DNA of 64,000 nucleotides. Origin: Rhodococcus sp. CH91 (lineage in GTDB: Bacteria; Actinomycetota; Actinomycetes; Mycobacteriales; Mycobacteriaceae). Below, piece after piece: positions 1 through 9,141 of the stretch; the stretch's first letter is position 1, and every line of letters begins with the position of its first letter. The stretch lies in NCBI RefSeq assembly GCF_022554085.1, contig NZ_JAKFYR010000003.1:354074-418073 (forward strand), written 5' to 3'. The notes below the pieces were generated by a model. The model was not told where the DNA came from, did no database searches, and worked only from the letters and a program-made list of their open reading frames with translations. Position numbers and translations under genes: made by a program.

Positions 1-2
1 AC

Positions 3-2228
3 TACGGGCAGGTCGATCATCATTCGTCGGCGATCCGGGCCGCGGACGACCCCCGCCGGACGCACAACGCCGTCCCCGACTATCCGGTGCCGGGCACCGA
101 GCTCGTGCGCGCCGAATGGGAGGGCGCGCGCATCAGCGTGTCGAGCGCGGCGTCGGATGCGACCCAGCTCGGCGGCACCTCGGTCACGAGCAGCCCCGCG
201 GCGGTGGTGGACGGCGACCCGACGACCGGCTGGCACAGCAACGGTCTCGAATCCGCGATCGGACAGTGGTTGCAGCTCGACCTCGACCAGCCGATCGAGG
301 CAGGCCTGTTGCGCCTGACGACGAGTTCCGGGGCGCTCGGCGACCCCGTCGAATGGATCGAGGTCGCCACCGACCGGGGCAGCACGGCGGTGCGCATCGA
401 CGAGCCCGGACGCGAGCAGACCGTCGCGTTGCCGCTCGGCACGACGACGTGGATCCGCATCACCTCCGTGCACACCTCGCGCGGGACCGTCGGCAACCAG
501 TTCGGTCTCACCGAGGTCGCCGTCGAGGACTTCAGCGACCGGGACAACCCGCGCATGCTCGATATCCGGCGCCGCATCGTGGTGCCCGGACCCGCCGGGG
601 ACACGCCGGTGCGCGAGTGGCATCTCGGGCAGGAATATCCCGGCCGGGGAAGCTGCGTCGACACCCCCGACCGGGTGCGGTGCGCGCGCGGACTGGCTGT
701 TTCCGCGGAGGAACCCGGTGCCTTCACCCGCACTCTGACGGTGCCGGAGGAGACGTGGGTCCGCCCGGAACTGTTCGTGCGGGCCCGTCCCGGACCGGCG
801 CTCGAGGGTGTGATCGACCGAACCGGTCGGGTCGTCGCGCGCGGTGAGGCCGAGGTCGTCGACCTGCAGGGATCGGCCTTCGCGCTCACCGACGGAGACC
901 CGCGGACGTCGTGGGCGGCCGAGGAGGGCTCGCTCGAGCCGGGCGCCCCGCGACCCTCGCTCACCCTGGAACTGCCCGGTGCGCGCCGGGTGACCGCACT
1001 CGATATCGCGACGTCGGCGGGGACGCTGCCGGTCGCGCCCGCGGCGGTCGCGGTGAATCTCGGTAACGGTCCGCAGGTGCGCGAGCTCGACGGCGAGAAC
1101 ACCGTCGTCGAACTGACCCCGCACGTCACGGACCGGATCGAGCTCACGGTCGTCGGCTGGCGCGACACACTCGACCGCACCGCTCTGGGGTTCTCGAAGC
1201 TCACACCGCCCGGACTCGCGGAAGTCACGGTGCTCGGCGAGGAGGGTCCGATCGGGACGCAGACCCCGATCCGCGACGAGACGGTGACGGTCGGATGTGA
1301 TGCCGGGCCGGTGGTGACCATCGACGGGCAGAGCTATCGCACGTCCGTCACCGCGACCGTCGCCGAACTCGAGGCGGGCGCGGAAGTCCCGGCGACCCTG
1401 TGTGCGACCGACGTCGCCGGGATGAACCCCGGCCGGGTCGACGTCGACGTCGAACCCGGTTCGGCCTTCGTCGTCTCACGCCTGCGGCTCACCGTGCCCG
1501 GTTCGGAGACGTCCGTCCCCGAACCGGTCGAACTGCGCACGGGCGAGTGGACGGAGAATCGGCGCGAGGTGACCGTTCCGGCCGGCGACGAGGACCGGCT
1601 CGTGGTGGTGCCGGAGAGCACGAACATCGGCTGGGTGGCCCGCACTCCGGACGGCACCGAGGCGACACCCGTCGTCGTGGACGGCTGGCAACAGGGGTGG
1701 ATCGTCCCGGCCGGAGCGGAGCAGGTCCTGACCCTCGAGTTCGCGACCGACCGCTGGTACCGCCTCGGGATCTTCGGTGGACTGGCGTTGCTGATCCCGC
1801 TGTTCGCAGCCGCGCTGTGGTCCGCCCGCCGGAAGAACGGAACCGATCCGGGTCCGCCGACACGCACCTGGCGGTCGTCGGCGGTCGCCCTGACCGGTGT
1901 GCTGGCCGCCGCCGTGCTCCTCGCGGGTTGGGTCGGTGCCGCGGTGACCGTCGCCGGAGCGGTGGGGATCGGCGTGCTCGCATCACGACGCGGCACGGCC
2001 GTGGCGTCACGTGTCCTGGTGATCACCGCGGGCGGGTCGACGATGCTGGCGATGGCCCTGTTGTCCACCGGGCCGTGGCGATCGCCCGAGGGCTACGTCG
2101 GGCATTCCGCCCTGATTCAGTTCGCGGCGCTGGTCGGGGTGGTCGCCGTCGGTTTCGCGGCGGTGCCGCGCCGGGATGCGTCCCAGCGATGGAAGGCGGC
2201 CCGGGCCGGTTCCTCGACCAGCGCGTAA
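3..2228 (+). CDS. aftD: Alpha-(1->3)-arabinofuranosyltransferase AftD, C-terminal part (5' truncated by window)
   Basis: The reading frame is open from the first bases, so the N-terminal catalytic membrane part lies outside the window; 741 residues are visible. The visible part is mostly extracytoplasmic, with two beta-rich carbohydrate-binding modules of the F5/8 (discoidin) type. Each carries the pattern of a DGDP or DGDPRTSW segment followed by an LxLDL or LTLEL strand. Four hydrophobic segments close the protein (about genomic 1755-1815, 1885-1970, 2010-2060 and 2120-2165). This layout matches the giant DUF3367 arabinosyltransferase AftD (Rv0236c), which adds alpha-1,3-arabinofuranose branches to arabinogalactan and lipoarabinomannan at the outer face of the membrane. 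The neighbours are the Rv0223c-Rv0228-like mycolate genes. The 3' end overlaps the convergent acyltransferase by 112 bases. Family assignment is confident; symbol by homology. Confidence 0.85.
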   Translation, partial: YGQVDHHSSAIRAADDPRRTHNAVPDYPVPGTELVRAEWEGARISVSSAASDATQLGGTSVTSSPAAVVDGDPTTGWHSNGLESAIGQWLQLDLDQPIEAGLLRLTTSSGALGDPVEWIEVATDRGSTAVRIDEPGREQTVALPLGTTTWIRITSVHTSRGTVGNQFGLTEVAVEDFSDRDNPRMLDIRRRIVVPGPAGDTPVREWHLGQEYPGRGSCVDTPDRVRCARGLAVSAEEPGAFTRTLTVPEETWVRPELFVRARPGPALEGVIDRTGRVVARGEAEVVDLQGSAFALTDGDPRTSWAAEEGSLEPGAPRPSLTLELPGARRVTALDIATSAGTLPVAPAAVAVNLGNGPQVRELDGENTVVELTPHVTDRIELTVVGWRDTLDRTALGFSKLTPPGLAEVTVLGEEGPIGTQTPIRDETVTVGCDAGPVVTIDGQSYRTSVTATVAELEAGAEVPATLCATDVAGMNPGRVDVDVEPGSAFVVSRLRLTVPGSETSVPEPVELRTGEWTENRREVTVPAGDEDRLVVVPESTNIGWVARTPDGTEATPVVVDGWQQGWIVPAGAEQVLTLEFATDRWYRLGIFGGLALLIPLFAAALWSARRKNGTDPGPPTRTWRSSAVALTGVLAAAVLLAGWVGAAVTVAGAVGIGVLASRRGTAVASRVLVITAGGSTMLAMALLSTGPWRSPEGYVGHSALIQFAALVGVVAVGFAAVPRRDASQRWKAARAGSSTSA

Positions 2229-3289
2229 CTCACCGACGCGACCGCCAGGCTCAGCACGGTCGTCACGGCCAGCACGAACCAGAAATGCCCCGCGAAGGGC
2301 GGGATCCCGAAAACCGGGAAGACGATCGCCAGCACTGCGAGATGCCAGATGAAGAGGCCGTACGACCAGCGGCCGATCGCCAGCGCGACAGGGCTCGCCA
2401 GGATGCGGTGATGCCCGCTCGGCACGAGGGTCAGTGGTGCGAGCAGCGCGAAGCTCATGACGGCACCGAGTGCGATCTTGGCGAAGTACTCCCTCGGTGC
2501 GAGATCCGTGAGCGTTTCGGGGCCTGCCAGCGGGGTGGCCGCGGCGGCGAAGGCGATCACCGCGAGGATGCCCATGGGGAGACGGTGCGCGGCGAGCCTG
2601 TGCATCCGGGTCTCGGGTCCGGCGGCGAGTTCGGCGAGGATCATGCCCGCCGCGAACCAGGGCAGGAAACCCGGCAGCCAGTTGGTGTGGTTGATGTGGT
2701 CGGGGGTGGCCACCGGCGCCCACGCCCACAGCAGCGACACTCCGCTCACCACGACCAGCAGCGGGACGCGGAAGCGGGCGGCGTCCCCGCGCAGGCCGCT
2801 CATGGCGACGGCGAACAGGGGCAGCAGGAGATAGAACGCCACCTCGACCGACAGGCTCCACATCTGGGTCAGCCCCTCGGTGAGGGTCAGCGGGACGAAG
2901 ACCTGTACGAGAGCCAGATTCGACCACCACACCGTGGCCCCACCCCCGGCGTCGGGCAGGAGCCAGAGAACCAGGATCACCACGGTCCAGTAGGCGGGCA
3001 GGATACGGGTCGCGCGGGAGAGGAAGTAGCGCATCGCCGACGGGCTCGGAGCGAGGCCGCGGGCGGCAGCGGCGTGGGGGCGCCACAGCAGGAAACCGGA
3101 CAGGGCGAAGAACAAGGCGACGGCGAGATCGAAGCGCGCCCACACCCGGCCGAGGAGGTCGCTGTGTACGGCCCCGGTCTGGAATGCGACGTGGGTGATC
3201 AACACGCCCACCGCGGCGAAGCCGCGCATTCCTTCGAGTGCCGGAAGGAACCCGCTCACGGTGCTGTTCCGCTCGGTGCTGGTGGTCAT
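2117..3289 (-). CDS. tmaT: Membrane acyltransferase 3 family, TmaT-like (trehalose mycolate acetyltransferase candidate)
   Basis: This 390-residue polytopic protein is of the OafA/YrhL acyltransferase-3 family. It opens with the family motif LEGMRGFAAVGVLITHVAF, whose His is the expected catalytic residue, followed by about ten membrane segments and the FALSGFLL motif. I chose the ATG at 3289 because it leads directly into the family N-terminus; an upstream extension to 3652 has no family character. It lies divergent from the DUF3068 gene, as Rv0228 does from Rv0227c in M. tuberculosis. In corynebacteria the Rv0228 homologue (TmaT) acetylates trehalose monomycolate before MmpL-mediated export, so the same role is inferred. 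The C-terminal tail after VEEPAR is polar, and its coding sequence overlaps the 3' end of aftD by 112 bases. Confidence 0.8.
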   Translation of the reverse strand: MTTSTERNSTVSGFLPALEGMRGFAAVGVLITHVAFQTGAVHSDLLGRVWARFDLAVALFFALSGFLLWRPHAAAARGLAPSPSAMRYFLSRATRILPAYWTVVILVLWLLPDAGGGATVWWSNLALVQVFVPLTLTEGLTQMWSLSVEVAFYLLLPLFAVAMSGLRGDAARFRVPLLVVVSGVSLLWAWAPVATPDHINHTNWLPGFLPWFAAGMILAELAAGPETRMHRLAAHRLPMGILAVIAFAAAATPLAGPETLTDLAPREYFAKIALGAVMSFALLAPLTLVPSGHHRILASPVALAIGRWSYGLFIWHLAVLAIVFPVFGIPPFAGHFWFVLAVTTVLSLAVASVSYALVEEPARAAFHRWDASRRGTAAKPTATTPTSAAN

Positions 3290-3531
3290 CGGGTCCAAGT
3301 GTGCCGTGCTGGGGATGCGACGGACAGAGCGGATCGGTCGGAAAGGGACGATCCCGTCGCCACACAAGATCGACGAACGGTTCCGTTCGGCGGTGAGCGG
3401 ACGCGCATATTGCCATACCGGGCTGTTAGTGTCTGAGCTCACGTGGTGTTCGCGGGCCGGATGCCAGGCGATCCGTGCAGCCCTGCTGCCGGTGGGGGTA
3501 CTCGATGACGACCGTTGAGTGAGGAGAAAGC

Positions 3532-4767
3532 ATGGCTGAGCGTTCGAGCTCCGGCCGGATACTGGCAATGATTCTGGTGGGCCTGGGGGCCTTCCTCCTG
3601 GTGATCGCAATCCTCGTACCGACGTACACGCTGGGGAAACTGCAGAAGACACCGCTCGACCTCGAGGTGACCACGGTCGCCGAGGGCACGGGTGACATTC
3701 TCAACTCCCGCCAGCTTCTTTCCGGTAATGCACAGGTGGATCGCGACGTTCCGATCGTCGCGCAGCGCTTCGTCACCGTCGAGGACCCGTCCGACTCCGA
3801 GATCATGACGCTGCAGGCCGGCCAGACGGTGCGACGACTCGACATGCAGGGCGACACCGGACTCGTCTCGGCCATCGTCGACCGCGTCACGATCGACCGC
3901 GAGACCTCCATGCCGGTGTCGACGGACGAGAATGCCGACCGCGTCAGCACGATCCAGGTGAACGCCGACCAGCCCCCGGTGGAGGTCGAGAACCGCGCCG
4001 GACTGCAGTACAAGTTCCCCTTCGACGTCCAGCAGACGTCGTACCCCTATTACGACATCAATGCCCGCGAGAACTTCCCGCTCGACTTCGTCGGCGAGGA
4101 GGAGGTCAACGGCATGAAGGTCTACCACTTCCGTCAGGACATCGGCCCGATCGACATGTCGAAGGCCGACCCCGAGGTGCCGACCTACAAGCTCAGCCTG
4201 CCCGCGTCGACGTGGGGGGTGGGTGAAGGCGACGAGCCGGTCACGATGACCCGCTGGTACAACAACGTCCGCGATCTGTGGGTCGACCCCGTCACCGGTG
4301 TCGTCGTCAAGGGCCAGGAGGCGCAGGACCAGTACTACGCTCGCGAGGCCGACAAGCCCGAGGTCACCGTTCTCGACGTGACCCTCCCCTTCGACGAGGA
4401 GACGATCGAGTACCAGATCGGCCAGGCCAAGGACGGACAGGACACCATCTCGCTGTTCGGTCGCACCCTGCCGATCATCCTGGGCATCCTCGGCGCCATC
4501 CTGCTGATCGCCGGTTTCGTGCTCGGCCTTCGCGGGGGCGGCAACCGCCGTGCAGCGACGGCGACCGACGGTCCGTCACCGGCAGGCCCGGCCACGACCA
4601 CCGTGGGCGCGGCACATTCTGCAGGTCCGCAGCACGACTACACCGACGACCGCACCGAGGTCATCCCGCGTCAGACGGATCCGAACGCGCAGCAGCCCGA
4701 CTGGACGACCGATCAGACGCAGGAGATTCCGCGCACCGATCTGCGGAAGCCTCCCAACCAGGAGTGA
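3532..4767 (+). CDS. DUF3068 (PorA-family) membrane protein, Rv0227c-like
   Basis: A 411-residue protein with one N-terminal membrane segment (residues about 10-32), a roughly 270-residue extracytoplasmic domain, a second membrane segment (about 305-330) and a cytoplasmic polar tail of about 80 residues. This is the DUF3068 architecture. A good ribosome binding site, GAGGAGAAAG, precedes the ATG. The position next to the TmaT-like acyltransferase matches Rv0227c; the corynebacterial homologue has been reported to be needed for lipomannan maturation and LAM synthesis, which is the best guide to function. No catalytic motif is visible. The long tail rich in T, P, D and Q is poorly conserved in the family. 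Role: envelope glycolipid assembly, inferred. Confidence 0.85.
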   Translation: MAERSSSGRILAMILVGLGAFLLVIAILVPTYTLGKLQKTPLDLEVTTVAEGTGDILNSRQLLSGNAQVDRDVPIVAQRFVTVEDPSDSEIMTLQAGQTVRRLDMQGDTGLVSAIVDRVTIDRETSMPVSTDENADRVSTIQVNADQPPVEVENRAGLQYKFPFDVQQTSYPYYDINARENFPLDFVGEEEVNGMKVYHFRQDIGPIDMSKADPEVPTYKLSLPASTWGVGEGDEPVTMTRWYNNVRDLWVDPVTGVVVKGQEAQDQYYAREADKPEVTVLDVTLPFDEETIEYQIGQAKDGQDTISLFGRTLPIILGILGAILLIAGFVLGLRGGGNRRAATATDGPSPAGPATTTVGAAHSAGPQHDYTDDRTEVIPRQTDPNAQQPDWTTDQTQEIPRTDLRKPPNQE

Positions 4768-4795
4768 CCGTACTGCCGACGAACAGCGCCGCCCC

Positions 4796-6049
4796 TCACC
4801 GATTCCGGTGGGGGGCGGTGTCGTCGGTGGCGGAGGTGGCACTGCGCACCGCGAGTACCGCGACGATCGTGGCCGTCACCGCGGCCACACCGACGGCGAC
4901 GGCGACGAACTCGCGCAATGTCGACGCGACCGTCACCATCAGGACCGCTTCGAGAGCCAGGCCGGCCCACGCGACGAGCGCGAGATGGGTGCGCTCTCCC
5001 GCGATGGCCGACAACAGCCCACCCTGGAGCACCGCGAGGCAGGCGCCCTGCAGCGCGAAGAGCCACAGCAGCGACTGCACCGGCCGGTAGGCGTCACCGA
5101 CGAGCATCGGCACGATCGGTCCGGCCACCGCGGCACCGGCGACAAGCACAGCACCGATCGACACGAGCAGTGTCAGCGCCGACCGCACCGCGGCCGCCGA
5201 CTGCGCCGGATTCGCCATCCGCGGGTAGAGCACCACACCGACCGCCTGCGGCAACCAGAAGGCGACCTTCGTCGCCACCGCTCCCAGTGCGTAGAGCCCC
5301 GCCGCCTCGGGGTCGAGAAGCATCCGGGCGAGCAGCAGGTCGAGCGAGGTGAGTGCGATGAGCGCGAACTGCACCTGCGAGGCCCTCAGTACCGCGCCCG
5401 CAGTCGGTACCGGATCCCCGCCCATTCCCCTCGCCCGGCCGACCAGCACGGCGGCCGCGAGCGCGACCGCGCCCGTCCCGACGGCACCGGCGAACAGCGC
5501 CGCGCCGGGTCCGCCACCGACGGCGAGTACCGCGACCGCGGGTACCACCTTCGCGATGCCCGCCGCGGCCAGGACGATGCTGAGCGCCCCGAACCTGCCT
5601 CGCCCCTGCAACAGTCCCTGTTCGGCGGCGAGCAGCACGAGCAGGGGCGCGGTGACGAGCGACCCGAAGGCTCCCCCCACACTCGTGTCCAGCGCCCACG
5701 CGACGACGGGCACGAACAGCATCGCGACGACGGCGGCGAGTGCCGCACACCGGTAACCCAGCCGGCGCAGCGCTGCGTCGCCGGTACCGTGCACGGACTC
5801 CCGGGCGACGACGGTCTGCAGGGCCAGCGCAGGCACCGCCAGGACGAGCTGAGCGGCCAGCAGGCTCGCGAACTCCCCGTAACCGGCAGGTCCGAGCCAC
5901 CGTCCGGCCGGCAGATGCAACAGATAGGACGCGAGGTTGGCGACCATCGCGCCGACCGTCACCAGCGTCATGCCCGCGACGGCGGTGCCGGTCGTCGCGC
6001 TGTACGGCGTCTCGGATCCCTCCGGCGCAGGCCGGGATGTTCGAGGCAT
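4796..6049 (-). CDS. Polysaccharide/lipid flippase-type membrane protein (Wzx/MATE-like)
   Basis: A 417-residue integral membrane protein with about twelve hydrophobic segments spaced as in the oligosaccharide flippase (polysaccharide biosynthesis, MOP superfamily) family. The typical early segment ending in GxxxYGEFASLLAAQ is present near residues 50-70. It starts at the ATG at 6049, only 42 bases from the divergent start of the next membrane protein, so both promoters must share this short space. A flippase here is not part of the M. tuberculosis Rv0226c-Rv0227c order as I recall it, so it looks like an addition between these two genes. It probably flips a lipid-linked sugar across the membrane, perhaps one made by the glycosyltransferase downstream; the substrate is unknown. 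Confidence 0.75.
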   Translation of the reverse strand: MPRTSRPAPEGSETPYSATTGTAVAGMTLVTVGAMVANLASYLLHLPAGRWLGPAGYGEFASLLAAQLVLAVPALALQTVVARESVHGTGDAALRRLGYRCAALAAVVAMLFVPVVAWALDTSVGGAFGSLVTAPLLVLLAAEQGLLQGRGRFGALSIVLAAAGIAKVVPAVAVLAVGGGPGAALFAGAVGTGAVALAAAVLVGRARGMGGDPVPTAGAVLRASQVQFALIALTSLDLLLARMLLDPEAAGLYALGAVATKVAFWLPQAVGVVLYPRMANPAQSAAAVRSALTLLVSIGAVLVAGAAVAGPIVPMLVGDAYRPVQSLLWLFALQGACLAVLQGGLLSAIAGERTHLALVAWAGLALEAVLMVTVASTLREFVAVAVGVAAVTATIVAVLAVRSATSATDDTAPHRNR

Positions 6050-6091
6050 CCGCCCATCATCCCACTCGGGAGGACACCGTATTCTGCCGCC

Positions 6092-7870
6092 ATGCCCCGG
6101 CCGGAGTCGTCCCGTGAATCCACGACGACGGCTGCGCCGACCGCGCGGTGGGCCACCGCGCTCCCGGTCGTGTGGTCTCTCGCACTGACCGTCGCGGTGC
6201 TCGGACCGTTCCTCGTCTCCCCCGGTTTCCTGCTGTTCCGCGACGCGGTGAGTACTCCCCGGTCGTTTCCGACCGATTCCGCTCTCGGACTGTCCGACGC
6301 GGCGGCCCGGGCGGTTCCGCAGGACGCGCTGCTCGCCTGGGTGAGCACCCTCGTCGACGGTGGTGTCGCTGTCATCGCGCTGCTGGCAGCGTCACTGTGG
6401 GCTGCGGGATGGGGAGCGGCGCGGCTGGTCGCGGTGCTGCTGCCGGCGAGCGGGGCCGGTGCCCGAATGGTCGCGGCGACCGTGGCGATCTGGAATCCCT
6501 ATGTCGCCGAGCGGTTGCTGCAGGGCCATTGGAGTCTGCTCGCCGGATATGCCGCGCTGCCGTGGACGATCTGCGCGGCAGTCGCGATCCGGCGTCGCCG
6601 GCGCGGCGGGTGGCCCTCGCTGGCGGTCTGCCTGGCCGCCGCGGGCCTGACACCCACGGGCGCACTGCTGGCGACGGTGACCGGCCTCGTGGTACTCGCG
6701 ATACCCGGGGGGCGGACGCGGGCCCTGCCGCGGGTGGGCACCGTGATCGCCCTGGGCGTCGCGGTGTCGTCACCGTGGCTGGCCGCGACCGCTCTGGCGG
6801 GCGGCGGCGCCGAGGCGGACCCGGCGGGTGTCCGGGCGTTCGCAGCCCGGGCCGAACCGCTGCTGGGCACGATCGGTTCGGTGGCGGGCCTCGGTGGTAT
6901 CTGGAACGCCGAAGCCGTCCCGGCCTCGCGTACCACCTGGTGGTCGCTGGTCGGCACGCTCGTGCTGCTCGTCGTGGTCGCGTGCGGTGTACCGGCGCTG
7001 TGGCGGCGGCGGCGGAATCCGGTGATCGTCGCGCTGGTGGGATCGGCGGTGCTCACGATCGCGGCGATCGCCCTGGCCGCGACCGGCCCGGGACTCGCCG
7101 CGGGCGAATGGGCGATGGTGCACGTTCCCGGCGCGGGACTGCTGCGCGACGGTCAGAAGTGGGTCGCGTGGGCGATGCCCGCCTATGTGCTCGCCGCGGC
7201 CGCCGGCACGGGAGTGCTCGCCCGGCGTTTCAGGACGCCGGAACGGGTGTGGTCGGCGGCGGCGATCACCGCCGTGGTGCTCGCCCTGCCCGACCTGGTG
7301 TGGGGTGTCGGCGGGCAGATGGGTCCCGTGCGCTATCCGGAGGGCTGGCAGCGTGTCGCGCAGATCGTCACCGCAGACGAGGGCGATGTGGCGGTCCTGC
7401 CCCCGGGTATGTTCCGCCTCGTCGAGTACGCCGGTCCGGTGCCGGTCCTCGACCCGGCCCCGCGCATGCTGCGCGCCGACGTCCTGCAGACCGGCACCCT
7501 CCTCGTCGCGGACGGCAGCGTCGCCGGTGAGGGCCGGCGCGCGGAGGACGTCGAGGCGTTGCTCCTGTCCGGCGCGGATCCGGCCGCTCTCGCCGACCGT
7601 GGTGTGGGCTGGGTGCTCGTCGAACACGGCACACCCGGCGAACTCGGCGACGCTCGACGCACGCTCGACGCCCTCGACGTCGCCTATCGGGACGACGATC
7701 TGAGCCTGTACCGGGTGGAGGGTGCCGGCACGACCCGTTCACCCCACCGGCCCGTCGCGGTGGGAGCGCACGTGGTGTGGCTACTGGTACTGGCCGGCGG
7801 CGTCGGGTGCGCGCTCCGGCAGCGGGCCGGCCGGGGCCGGAATGTCGCCGGTACGCGGGAACAGTCCTGA
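6092..7870 (+). CDS. Large conserved membrane protein, Rv0226c-like
   Basis: A 592-residue polytopic membrane protein with about eleven to twelve hydrophobic helices and a short soluble C-terminal domain (about residues 440-560) before a final membrane helix. The ATG at 6092 was chosen because the protein becomes hydrophobic right after it, while the open frame upstream has no protein-like character. The motif WNPYVAERLLQGHWSLL near residue 140 resembles the luminal Asn-Pro-Tyr and Gln-Gly-His-Trp region of GT-C type membrane glycosyltransferases. By position and size it corresponds to Rv0226c, a conserved membrane protein of unknown function. Its 3' end overlaps the convergent glycosyltransferase gene by 90 bases. 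A mannosyl- or arabinosyl-transferase role is possible but not shown. Confidence 0.75.
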   Translation: MPRPESSRESTTTAAPTARWATALPVVWSLALTVAVLGPFLVSPGFLLFRDAVSTPRSFPTDSALGLSDAAARAVPQDALLAWVSTLVDGGVAVIALLAASLWAAGWGAARLVAVLLPASGAGARMVAATVAIWNPYVAERLLQGHWSLLAGYAALPWTICAAVAIRRRRRGGWPSLAVCLAAAGLTPTGALLATVTGLVVLAIPGGRTRALPRVGTVIALGVAVSSPWLAATALAGGGAEADPAGVRAFAARAEPLLGTIGSVAGLGGIWNAEAVPASRTTWWSLVGTLVLLVVVACGVPALWRRRRNPVIVALVGSAVLTIAAIALAATGPGLAAGEWAMVHVPGAGLLRDGQKWVAWAMPAYVLAAAAGTGVLARRFRTPERVWSAAAITAVVLALPDLVWGVGGQMGPVRYPEGWQRVAQIVTADEGDVAVLPPGMFRLVEYAGPVPVLDPAPRMLRADVLQTGTLLVADGSVAGEGRRAEDVEALLLSGADPAALADRGVGWVLVEHGTPGELGDARRTLDALDVAYRDDDLSLYRVEGAGTTRSPHRPVAVGAHVVWLLVLAGGVGCALRQRAGRGRNVAGTREQS

Positions 7871-9010
7871 GACGGTGTGCCCGGCGGTCGTGACGGAGAG
7901 GACCTCGTGGACGCCCGCTCCCGTCGCCTCCCACGAGAACTCACCGGCGCGGATCCGGGCCTTGTTGCCCAGTTGACGGCGGCGGCCGGGGTCGGCGAGA
8001 AGGTCGGCCACGGCCACGGTCAGTTCGGCCGGCGAATCCACGAGCACACCGGTCACGCCGTCGATGATCGAATCGGTCAGCCCCTTCGAGCTGCGGTAAC
8101 CGATGGTGGGAACACCGTGCTGGGCGGCCTCGACGACCGCCAGGCCCCAGCCTTCCTTGCGTGACGGCATGAGGTGGATCCAGGCCCGCGAGAGCAGTTC
8201 GTGTTTGCGGTGTTCGTCGACGTGGCCGTGGAAGGTGACGGCGTCCCCGATTCCGAGTTCGGCCGCCGCATCGCGCAGGTTCTGCTCCCACCAGCCGCCA
8301 CCGATGACGTCGAGATGCAGCCCCGGGACCGTCGCGCGCAAGGCCGCGACCGCCGCGAGCGCGTCCTCGATCTGCTTGTGGGGCACCAGGCGGGAGAGCA
8401 CGCACAGGCTCGGATGCGCGGTTCGCGTGTCGTCCCCACCCACCTCCACACCGGGAGGGACGGCGTCGACGCCGTTGCGGACCACGGCGATCCGCTCCCT
8501 GCCGACGCCGAGGGCACGCAGCTCGTCGGCGGACGGAAGCGACACCGTGAGGTACTGGTTGCGCCGGTGCACGCGCGGGGACAGCGTCGATTCGATCCAC
8601 CAGCCGAGCTTGGCCATCACCCGCCCCGCGACCGGCCACTGCTCGCGATGGCAGTGGTGCACGAGCACCGTGACGGGTGCGCCGGCGACGAGACGAGCGA
8701 AGAAGGGGATGCCGTTCTGGGTGTCGACGACCGCGTCGGGGCGGATACCGGCGAGCGGACCGAGACCGAATCTGCCCGCGAGGATCGCCGCGAGTGCCCG
8801 GGGGTAGACGGTGAGTCTCCCGCCGCCGCGACTGACGGAGATGCCGTCGATGACGTCCCGCTTCGGGGCGCCGGGATAGGCGGCGGTCCTCAGGGCGACC
8901 CGGACGCCGCGAGCCGCGAGCTGCGCGCCGACCTGTTCGAGATACCGCTCGCTGCCTCCACCCTGCGGGTGCCCGCTGTCGCGCCAGCAGAGCAGCAGAA
9001 CCTCCCGCAC
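7781..9010 (-). CDS. Glycosyltransferase family 4 (Rv0225-like)
   Basis: A 409-residue GT-B fold glycosyltransferase. The N-terminal domain contains the GGGSERYL acceptor-side glycine loop near residue 18. The C-terminal domain has the GT4 signature with the E-x7-E element in PSRKEGWGLAVVEAAQHG. I start it at the GTG at 9010, preceded by a G-rich ribosome binding sequence (GGGGGTCACC), because the upstream open frame to 9253 is low-complexity and lies in the promoter region. It is divergent from the methyltransferase gene, matching the Rv0225/Rv0224c pair. The likely role is transfer of a sugar from a nucleotide-sugar donor to an envelope glycolipid or glycan on the cytoplasmic face; donor and acceptor are not identifiable. 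Confidence 0.85.
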   Translation of the reverse strand: MREVLLLCWRDSGHPQGGGSERYLEQVGAQLAARGVRVALRTAAYPGAPKRDVIDGISVSRGGGRLTVYPRALAAILAGRFGLGPLAGIRPDAVVDTQNGIPFFARLVAGAPVTVLVHHCHREQWPVAGRVMAKLGWWIESTLSPRVHRRNQYLTVSLPSADELRALGVGRERIAVVRNGVDAVPPGVEVGGDDTRTAHPSLCVLSRLVPHKQIEDALAAVAALRATVPGLHLDVIGGGWWEQNLRDAAAELGIGDAVTFHGHVDEHRKHELLSRAWIHLMPSRKEGWGLAVVEAAQHGVPTIGYRSSKGLTDSIIDGVTGVLVDSPAELTVAVADLLADPGRRRQLGNKARIRAGEFSWEATGAGVHEVLSVTTAGHTVSGLFPRTGDIPAPAGPLPERAPDAAGQYQ

Positions 9011-9141
9011 GCGGTGACCCCCTGTGTTATCTCGACGACCCGGGCAGGGCAGATGCGACTCGGACGGTGACAGGGACACAGTAGCGGGTGCCGGTCGCCA
9101 CACGTAAGGGACGAGTGAGACCCCCACTAAGGTGGTTCGAC

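Noticed and set aside
1400-3436. Long plus-strand open frame of 678 codons
   Set aside because: It is antisense or out of frame to aftD and the acyltransferase, has Arg/Gly-rich composition typical of high-GC shadow frames, and shows no domain.
4550-6091. In-frame extension upstream of the Rv0226c-like membrane protein
   Set aside because: It is antisense to the flippase and low-complexity; membrane-protein character begins only after the ATG at 6092.
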